The translations under genes and the position numbers were made by a program. Source: Crocodylus rhombifer (taxonomy: Eukaryota; Chordata; Crocodylia; Crocodylidae). From it: a stretch of 64,000 nt of DNA. Positions 57,931-64,000 of the stretch are shown here, piece by piece. The notes under the pieces are model-generated. The model made no database searches and was not told the DNA's origin. It saw only the letters and a program-made list of their open reading frames with translations. The stretch lies in contig JAVSML010000029.1 in assembly GCA_038503035.1 (NCBI GenBank), positions 156,997-220,996 on the forward strand, read 5' to 3'. Positions within the stretch are counted from its first letter, which is position 1. Each line of letters begins with the position of its first letter.

Positions 57931-59798
57931 TTTCATAGATTTCATAGACATTAGGGCTGGAAGGGACCTCGGGAGATCATCGAGTCCAGCCCCCTGCCCA
58001 AAGGGCAGGAAGTCAGCTGGGGTCATAGGATCCCAGCAAGATAAGCATCCAATTTACTCTTGAAGGTGTTCAATGTAGGTGCTTGAACCACCTCCGCTGG
58101 CAGACTGTTCCAGACCTTGGGGGCTTGGACAGTAAAGAAATTCTTCCTTATGTCCAGCCTGAAACGGTCTTGCAGGAGTTTGTGACCGTTCGACCTCGTC
58201 ATCCCTTGGGGCGCTCTGGTGAACAAACGTTCCCCCAGATCCTGGTGGTCACCCTTGATAAACTTGTAGGTGGCCATCAGATCACCCCTGAGCCTGTGCT
58301 TTTCCAGGCTAAAGAGTCCCATTGCTCTCAGCCTGTCATCGTAAGATCTGTTTTCCTGACCTCTGATCATGCGCGTGGCTCTCCTCTGGACTCTCTCAAG
58401 CTTCTCCACATCCTTTTTGAATTGTGGAGCCCAAAACTGGACACAGTACTCCAGCTGCGGCCTCACCAAGGCCGAGTACAAGGGGAGAATGACATCCCGG
58501 GATTTGCTCGAGAAGCATCTATGGATGCACGCCAGCATTTTGGTCGCTTTACTAGCCGCAGCATCGCATTGGAGGCTCATGTTCATCTTGTGGTCAATGA
58601 TGTCTTTTTCTTCTGTAGTGCTAACCAACGTAGCACTGCCGAGCCTATAAGGGTGCTGCAGGTTTTTCCTCCCAAGGTGGAGAACCTTGCATTTTTCAGT
58701 GTTAAACACCATGAGGTTCTCGTCTGCCCATTTGCTGAGCTTTTCCAGGTCAGCCTGGATCACCCGCCTATCTTCTGGCGTGGATGCTTTGCCCCAAAGT
58801 TTGGTGTCATCATTGAACTTGGTCAGTCCACTCCTGACTCCAATGTCCACATCATTAATGAAGATGTTGAACAGGATGGGTCCCAGGACAGAGCCTTGAG
58901 GGACCCCACTGGTCACAGGGCACCACGATGAGTGACTGCCATCAATCACAACCCTCTGGGTCCAACCACGGAGCCAATTTCCCAGCCAGCGGATTGTGGT
59001 GGAGCCAAAGCCACAACTGGGCAGTTTGGCCAAGAGGTGATCATGGGATACCAGATCAAAAGCTTTTTTGAAATCGAGATATATGACATCAATCTCTTCT
59101 CCCTTGTCCAGGTGATAGGTCACCTGGTCATAGAAGGAAATGAGATTGGTCAAACAAGACCTACCCGCAACAAACCCATGCTGGCTGTCCCTTAGAATGT
59201 TAGCCTGGGCCAGTCCCTCAAGGATGGCCTCCTTAATAAACTTTTCTAAGATCTTCCCCAGGATAGAAGTCAGGCTAATGGGCCTGTAGTTAGCCGGATC
59301 CACTCTCCTCCCTTTCTTGAAGATCGGCACCACACTGGCCTTCTTCCAGTCTTCGGGCACTACACCAGAGCACCAGGAGTTTTCAAAGATCCGTGCCAGG
59401 GGCTGGGCTATGATGCTCGCCAGCTCCTTGAGTACCCTGGGGTGCAGGTTGTCAGGGCCAGCTGACTTGAAGGTATCCAGCTTCTCAAGATGTTCCTTCA
59501 CGAGGTCAGCATTGATGGAGGGTAGGGGATCCCCCTCACCCAGATTTCCCTGTCCCATAGCAGGCATGGGCATCCCGTGTGACTGATGAAAGACTGACGC
59601 AAAGTACCTATTTAATAGGTTGGCTTTTTCCTGGGCGTCAGTTGTCAGTTGCCCCATCTGGTTTAGCAGGGGTCCAACATTGCCCTTGCTTTTCCTCCGG
59701 CTCCCCACGTATCTGAAAAAGGACTTTTTATTGTCCTTGATGCCTGAAGCTAGTTGGAGTTCAGTTGCAGCCTTGGCTTTCCTGGTTACAACTTGTAA
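57931..59798 (-). mobile_element. CR1 LINE, 5'-truncated, open ORF2 3' part
   Basis: The 3' end on the plus strand starts TTTCATAGATTTCATAGACA and GGCTGGAAGGGACCTCGG, a subfamily different from that at 48972. The similarity stops at about 59798, inside the linker before the reverse transcriptase, which is normal 5' truncation. Confidence 0.95.
58023..59798 (-). CDS. CR1 ORF2 C-terminal part: reverse transcriptase, frame fully open
   Basis: An uninterrupted frame of about 590 codons, read from the truncation point; no authentic start exists (upstream codon is a stop, and an internal GTG at 59708 is only nominal). Order of blocks: linker ATELQLASGIKDNKKSFF, DNLHPRVLKELA, VPIFKKGRRVDPANYRPISL, GFVAGRSCLTNLISFYDQVT, IDVIYLDFKKAFDLVSH, SGVPQGSVLGPILFNIFIND, LTKFNDDTKLWG (usual FADD is FNDD; both catalytic Asp kept), a C-terminal LGLFSLEKHRLRGDL segment and the terminal FKSKLDAYLAGIL. 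The endonuclease is absent, so it cannot transpose alone. The open frame implies a fairly recent insertion. A plus-strand frame of 282 codons over it is only its antisense shadow. Confidence 0.93.
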   Translation of the reverse strand, partial: LQVVTRKAKAATELQLASGIKDNKKSFFRYVGSRRKSKGNVGPLLNQMGQLTTDAQEKANLLNRYFASVFHQSHGMPMPAMGQGNLGEGDPLPSINADLVKEHLEKLDTFKSAGPDNLHPRVLKELASIIAQPLARIFENSWCSGVVPEDWKKASVVPIFKKGRRVDPANYRPISLTSILGKILEKFIKEAILEGLAQANILRDSQHGFVAGRSCLTNLISFYDQVTYHLDKGEEIDVIYLDFKKAFDLVSHDHLLAKLPSCGFGSTTIRWLGNWLRGWTQRVVIDGSHSSWCPVTSGVPQGSVLGPILFNIFINDVDIGVRSGLTKFNDDTKLWGKASTPEDRRVIQADLEKLSKWADENLMVFNTEKCKVLHLGRKNLQHPYRLGSATLVSTTEEKDIIDHKMNMSLQCDAAASKATKMLACIHRCFSSKSRDVILPLYSALVRPQLEYCVQFWAPQFKKDVEKLERVQRRATRMIRGQENRSYDDRLRAMGLFSLEKHRLRGDLMATYKFIKGDHQDLGERLFTRAPQGMTRSNGHKLLQDRFRLDIRKNFFTVQAPKVWNSLPAEVVQAPTLNTFKSKLDAYLAGIL

Positions 59799-60151
59799 CT
59801 AGACTCTAGAACTTACTAGTGCAGGAGGTAATTCTGACCAAAACTTTAGCGAGACTTACGGAGGAACTGGATATTTTTATGGATATCAAAAATATTGAAA
59901 ATTAATATATGACTAGGAACTCGTTTTTAAGAGGAACTGACAGCCCTATCACCAGAGCAGATCAGAAGAATCTGCCATCTGTAGGGAGCAAGGATACCAG
60001 ATGTAAAAAAACATTCTGAGAAATGTAGGAAGAATTCATTTTTCATCCTTCATGTTAGGACAAATGACACTGCATGATTCCTGCTAAAATTGATCACGGA
60101 TGACTATGGCATGCTGAGGCAGACAAGAAGTGGAGGCTTAAGTGTTCTTTA
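59799..60151. other. Spacer between CR1 copies
   Basis: AT-rich. GAAGAATTCATTTTTCATCC and GTTAGGACAAATGACACTGCATG (split) could be a decayed piece of CR1 ORF1 (GTNDTA-like), but this is weak. Confidence 0.3.
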
Positions 60152-61096
60152 GATTCATAGATTCATAGATGTTTGGGTCAGAAGGGATCTCAGTAGATCA
60201 TCGAGTCTGCCCCCTGCCCTGGGCAGGAAAGAGTGCTGAGCTTAGATGATCTCAACCAGGTGAATGTCTCCTCTTAAAGACCCCCAGGGTAGGGGAGAGC
60301 ACCACCTCCCTTGGAAGCCCATTCTAGATTCTGGCAACCCTTACCGTAAAGAAGTTCTTCCTGATGTCTAACCTAAATCTGCTTTCTGTTAGTTTGTGAC
60401 TGTTGTTCCTAGTTACTCTAAGGGGTGCCCTGGTAAACAGAGTATCTCTTATTCGTTGCTCCCTCCCTCCCCCCACCCCTGATGAATTTGTAAGTGGCCA
60501 CAAGATCACCTCTCAGCCTTCTCTTGTGGAAGCTGAAGAGATCCAGGTCCCTCAATCTCTCCTCACAGGGTCTGCTGGCCCCTAACCAAACGAGTGGACC
60601 TCCTCTGAACCTTCTCAAGGTTGTCCACATCCCTCTTGAAGAACGGCACCCAAAACTGGATGCAGTACTCCAACTGCAGCCTGACCAATGCCACATAGAG
60701 GGGAAGTATCACCTCCCTGGACGTATCACCTTCCTCGTCATGCACCTGCTAATGCATGATAAAGTGCAGTTAGCTTTACTGATCACTTCATCACATTGAT
60801 GACTCATGTTTATCTTGATGTCAGATATGACCCCGCGATCCCTTTCCACTGCTGTGCCACTGAGAAGGTCCTTCCCCAGCCTATAAATGTGTTGGTGATT
60901 CCTTCTCCCTAGGTGCCACACTTTGCACTTATTTTTGTTGAACTGCATCCTATTCTGTTCTGCCCACTTTTCCAGCCTGTCCAGATCCACCTAGATTCAT
61001 TCCCTACTCTTCAGTATGTTAACTTTACCCCATAATTTGGTATAATCTGTGATTTGGACAGAATGCTCTCCATACCCTCATCCAAGTCACTGATAA
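60152..61096 (-). pseudogene. CR1 LINE 3' half, frameshifted
   Basis: 3' tail ATTCATAGATTCATAGATG on the plus strand at 60153. Minus-strand pieces read MDLDRLEKWAEQNRMQFNKN (61000-60930), [24 protein letters not shown] (about 60700), [20 protein letters not shown] (about 60560) and VTRNNSHKLTESRFRLDIRK (about 60400). All are ORF2 C-terminal blocks, in several frames. The catalytic core is missing, because the copy is cut at about 61096 where a GC-rich element begins. The subfamily resembles the copies at 48972 and 52267. Confidence 0.88.
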
Positions 61097-62093
61097 AGAC
61101 GTGATTTCAGAGCTCAGGCTGGGAGCCCCTGCAGGTGGGGAAGACTGTTCCTTACCCAGCTCTGTGAATCCAAAGCTGGTGGGGAGGAACAGGCTGGGAA
61201 GCTTGTGTCTAACCCCAGCTTCACAGCCATAGAGCTGCATGGGGAACAAGCTCCCCCGCCCCTGCCTTGTGTGCTTGGGTGGGGACAATGTCCCCCAGAC
61301 CTGGCAGTAGGGAGCTTCCAGCCCCCACTCCTTGATCATGATCACAGAGCAGAGGCTGGAAGCTTGTTCCCAGTCCCTGCTCTGCTTGGGGACAGTTCCC
61401 CACCCAGCCTGGAGCTGGCTGGGACCTACCCCTTACCAGGACAGTTCCCAGCCAGCCCTAGGCTGCATGGGGAAGCATGTGCCGCATGGAGGTGGCTGGG
61501 AATTGTCCTGTTTCAGGCAGCTCCCAGCCAGCTCCAGGCTGTACATGTAGACTTCCCTGTGCAGCCTGGAGCTGACCAGGAACTATCCTGGTCAGGGCCA
61601 AGTCCTAGCCCTGTGCCCCAATCAGGTGATTGAGGAACAGGGCTTTGAAAGACCTGCAGGGGTGGAGTAGGTCCTAGCCCCCTGCTCTGATTCCCTGGTA
61701 GCTGCTCCATTGGTAGATTGGAGCATGGGGCTGGGACCGGCCCCTCCCCTGCAGCTGTTTCCAAGCCCCATGCCCCTGATCAGGGAGCCAGGGCCAGGAG
61801 CTCCCTGCTACCAGGGCAGGGGGATGTTGTCCCGGCTCCAGCAGCAGGCAGCCCCCTGGGACCAGGAGACAGCTGTCTCCTGGCCTGGTGCTCCCCCACA
61901 GCCCCTGGGCTAGCATCCAGGTACAGCCTCGAGCTCCCCCCAGTGGCAGCAGGGGCTCATTGCAGGGTTACATGGAACTGGGTGCAAATCTGCTCCCTAA
62001 TCCCATATGTGTAGGTGCCTGCCCAAGAACCCGTACTTCATCTTATTTTACACCAGAGTAAATCTAAGCCAGAGTAAATGTATGTGTAGATGC
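61097..62093 (-). mobile_element. Non-autonomous Harbinger-like element, partner of 22630
   Basis: The right end reverse-read is TGGGTGCATCTACACATACA, then TTTACT repeats, GGCACCTACACATATG, GAGCAGATTTGC and CCTGCTGCCACTGGGGGGAG. These match, in order, the left 200 bases of 22630-24475. The remaining interior (61100-61900) is GC-rich and made of imperfect repeats of an AGCTTGTTCCC...CAGCCTGGAGCTG unit, with no transposase. The left end is not recognisable against the truncated CR1. Confidence 0.6.
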
Positions 62094-62279
62094 ACCCAGA
62101 GTGTGCCAAACCCCTGGAACAAGGCAGGTAGTCAACTAGAACAGCTCTTAGTCCATGTTCCAGAGAGCTTGGTCTTAGGTTTTGTTCTTGAGTTTCCTTC
62201 CTAATTATTTGAGCATGCTTGTACATCTCAAGTGTGCACAGGGCTGTTCTAAGTGTCCCCCCCCTCCTCTAGCACATCA
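62094..62279. other. Spacer or CR1 5' region
   Basis: No gene recognised. The last 50 bases (CCCCCCCCTCCTCTAGCAC) may already belong to the following CR1. Confidence 0.3.
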
Positions 62280-62294
62280 GAGATGGCCACCTAG

Positions 62295-63281
62295 ATGGAG
62301 CCCATGGTTCCAGGCTCCATGCAGACAGAGACCCTGGCTCTCAGCTGCAGGGGCTGCCTGTCCCTTTTTCAGGATCTAGGGCCCGGGAGCATGGCTAACT
62401 CTGCTTGTGGGGTCTGCTCCCTTTTGGGGTTTCTGGCATGCCAGCTGGAGGAGCTCCAGGCCACAGTCCAGAGACTGCATGCCATCATGGACTGTGAGCA
62501 GGAAATAGATTCCTACTGCCAGGCCCTTCTCCCCTGGGAACCCGAGGGTAAACCACAGTGTCCATCCGGGACAAAGAAGGACTCCAGGAACTCCTATTCT
62601 GTCCAGTCAGGGGGATGGACCAAGGTGGTCAAGGGCCCTAAGGCCCTGCTCTGCTGGAGCTCAGCTATAGGTACAAACCTCTTGCAGCCCCAGCAGAGCC
62701 TGCTAAGTTGCCAGCTCCCACAAGCAACACAGGCTCAACTGTAGCTACTGCCCCTGCTCTCCCCAAGATAAAACATAAAGTGTTTGTCATGGGAGACTCA
62801 ATCCTGAGGGGGACTGAGGGGGCAATCTGCTGCCCCAAACCCTTATCCTGGGAAGTCTGCTGCTTCCTAGGAGCCCGCATCCAAGACATTGTGGAGAAGA
62901 TCCCTAAGCTCCTCCAGCCCACAGACCATGCTCCTTATTCATGTGGGCACCAATGACATGGCTTGGAGCATGCCCAGCTGGGTCATGAGGCACTACAGGG
63001 ATTTGGGAGCAGGGCTAAAGGGTCTGGGGGCACAGGTGGTGTTTTCTTTGAACCTCCCAGTCTTGGGGTATGGGCTGAGGAGGGAGAGGAGGATCCAGGT
63101 AGTTAACCAAAGACTGTGGTGCTAGTGTCGTCAGGAAGGCTTTGGCTTCCATGACCACAGCCTGCTCTTTGGTGAGAGAGGCAGTGAGCTGCTGGGAAGA
63201 GATGGCCTCCACCTCTCTCTGCTAGGGAGGAGGCTCTTCTCAGCCAGACTGGATGACCTGTTCCACCAGGCTTTAAACTAA
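62295..63281 (+). pseudogene. CR1 ORF1: zinc-finger/coiled-coil plus SGNH esterase, broken
   Basis: ORF1 proteins bind the RNA and, in CR1, carry an esterase-like domain. Visible here are an N-terminal Cys-rich part (LSCRGCLSLF, ACGVCSLLGF), a helical LEELQATVQRLHAIMDCEQE segment of coiled-coil character, and GGWTKVVKGPKALL. The SGNH domain follows: KVFVMGDSILRGTEG with the nucleophile Ser of GDS, LLIHVGTNDMA with the GTND block, and RDGLHLSLLGRRLF with the Asp/His pair, ending HQALN at the stop. A frame shift separates the first and second parts (about 62710-62745), another occurs near 62920, and an in-frame TAG lies at 63123. All catalytic residues of the esterase are nevertheless still readable. 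Confidence 0.85.
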
Positions 63282-63286
63282 GCCCG

Positions 63287-63728
63287 TTGGGGGATGGGAG
63301 GACTACCGCCACTGCTGGCCCACTGAGCAACCCTTGCAAAGCCAGCAGACCAAGGCACTTAAGGGAGCCCACCTCTGCCCCTGCCCTGGTACAATCTGTG
63401 GGCAAGGCAAGAGCCCCCAAGGGGACACTTGCTTGCCTGTACACAAATGCCAGGAGCTTGGGGAATAAGCAGGAGGAACTCATCCTCCTGCTTAACACAA
63501 ATAATTATAACACCATAAGGATAACAGAGACTGGTGGGACTCCACACATGACTGGACCACAAGTATAGATGGCTATACCCTGTACAGGACAGATTGATAA
63601 AAGGAGAGTAGATAAAAGAGCCGGGGGTGTAGCTCTCTATGTTAAGGACAGGTACACATCCCTGCAAGCTGATATTGGTGATGAGGGTGGATGACTGGAG
63701 ACCCTATGCGTTAAAATCCATGGGGAAC
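63287..63728 (+). pseudogene. CR1 ORF2 N-terminus (APE endonuclease), truncated
   Basis: LACLYTNARSLGNKQEELIL and IRITETGGTPHMTGP match the endonuclease start; the usual ITETWWD has become ITETGGT. A stop follows at 63566. Beyond it GGVALYVKDR-like (about 63625) and DDWRPYALK (about 63690) continue in other frames. Cut by the insertion at 63729. Confidence 0.82.
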
Positions 63729-63910
63729 TGTAACAGGGCACTAGGGTGCCTGCTACTGATAATAGGAAATGGATTCAGCTGCCATTTATTAAGGCAGCAG
63801 GTGCCAGTTGTTATGGGAGCTGAGTAGATCAGCTGACTGCCAGGGGGCGAGGCTTGGCCTTCATAAGGAGGGAAGGCTGAGGCCAGAGACAGTTCCCCTC
63901 TGGCAGGAGC

Positions 63911-63940
63911 GGCAGCGGCAGCGGCAGCGGCAGCGGCAGC

Positions 63941-63946
<6 letters not shown>
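63911..63946 (+). repeat. (GGCAGC)6 hexamer repeat
   Basis: Six perfect GGCAGC units, directly continuous with the AGC trinucleotide repeat. Confidence 0.97.

Positions 63947-64000
<54 letters not shown>
63947..64000 (+). repeat. (AGC)18+ trinucleotide repeat, truncated by window end
   Basis: Eighteen uninterrupted AGC units reach the last base of the window, so the true length is larger. CAG runs of this length are typically unstable. Confidence 0.98.

Larger units (their letters stand above)
62280..63728 (+). mobile_element. CR1 LINE 5' part: ORF1 and start of ORF2
   Basis: Contains ORF1 and about 450 bases of ORF2, then stops at 63728 in the GDDWxPxxxK region of the endonuclease (VDDWRPYALKSMGN-like), where a TGTAACAGGG sequence begins. 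The order ORF1 stop, then ORF2, matches the copy at 52266-48972. Confidence 0.88.
63729..64000 (+). mobile_element. Possible LTR-type element start, runs off the window
   Basis: CR1 similarity ends exactly where TGTAACAGGGCACTAGGGTG begins. A TG start, a TATA-like CTTCATAAGG at about 63860 and a following GAGGCCAGAGACAG segment would suit the U3/R part of an LTR. It then passes into GGCAGC and AGC repeats. No internal region is visible, so a GC-rich 5' UTR of another LINE is the alternative. Confidence 0.4.

Noticed and set aside
58083..58931. 282-codon plus-strand frame
   Set aside because: Antisense shadow of the open CR1 reverse transcriptase frame.
1..64000. Endogenous retrovirus genes, tRNA genes and CRISPR arrays
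   Set aside because: No gag, pol or env blocks, no cloverleaf-capable tRNA gene (only SINE-type tRNA boxes), and no regularly spaced direct repeats were found.

Overview
This window looks like a gene-poor stretch of a sauropsid genome, most likely a crocodilian, with a turtle as the alternative. The main reason is the repeat content. There are at least twelve pieces of CR1 LINE, several ending in the ATTCATAG-type octamer tail and the conserved 3' segment typical of crocodilian and turtle CR1. There are also many non-autonomous hAT, Tc/mariner-like and Harbinger-like DNA transposons, and tRNA-derived SINE-like units. The sequence is AT-rich, with GC-rich islands that mostly sit inside transposons. 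One 10-N assembly gap lies in a CA repeat. I found no host protein-coding exon, tRNA, rRNA or CRISPR array that I could support. All identifications rest on motif reading by eye; no alignment was run.

Region 1-14 kb: AT-rich DNA with a fold-back hAT element (4337-5426) carrying a G-quadruplex-prone arm, a hAT insertion with a perfect 8-bp target duplication (6028-6610), a Tc2-like element (7333-8038), SINE-like pieces and a Z-DNA-prone CG/CA tract followed by a long CA microsatellite. Region 14-25 kb: two more hAT insertions with near-perfect 8-bp duplications, two copies of a TIR family that occurs five times in the window, and a Harbinger-like element with a broken transposase (22630-24475).

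Region 25-46 kb: mainly AT-rich unannotated DNA. It holds a decayed non-CR1 reverse transcriptase (27040-27905), several MITEs, two long-hairpin Tc2-like ends, a TA-flanked 1.3-kb element (37074-38387), an oppositely oriented SINE pair and decayed CR1 ends.

Region 46-64 kb: a CR1 cluster. It contains an old + strand copy interrupted by a hAT element with its own 8-bp duplication, a 3.3-kb - strand copy with both ORFs, a + strand copy placed head-to-head with it (a 1.2-kb inverted repeat), very old fragments, a 5'-truncated copy with a fully open reverse transcriptase frame (58023-59798), and a + strand copy with esterase-type ORF1. This last copy is cut at 63729 by what appears to be an LTR-type sequence that runs into GGCAGC and CAG repeats at the window edge.

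Functionally, CR1 ORF1 (SGNH esterase) and ORF2 (endonuclease plus reverse transcriptase) form one retrotransposition machinery. The hAT, Harbinger and Tc elements here are passive substrates of transposases encoded elsewhere. Apart from the single open CR1 frame, every coding remnant is broken.
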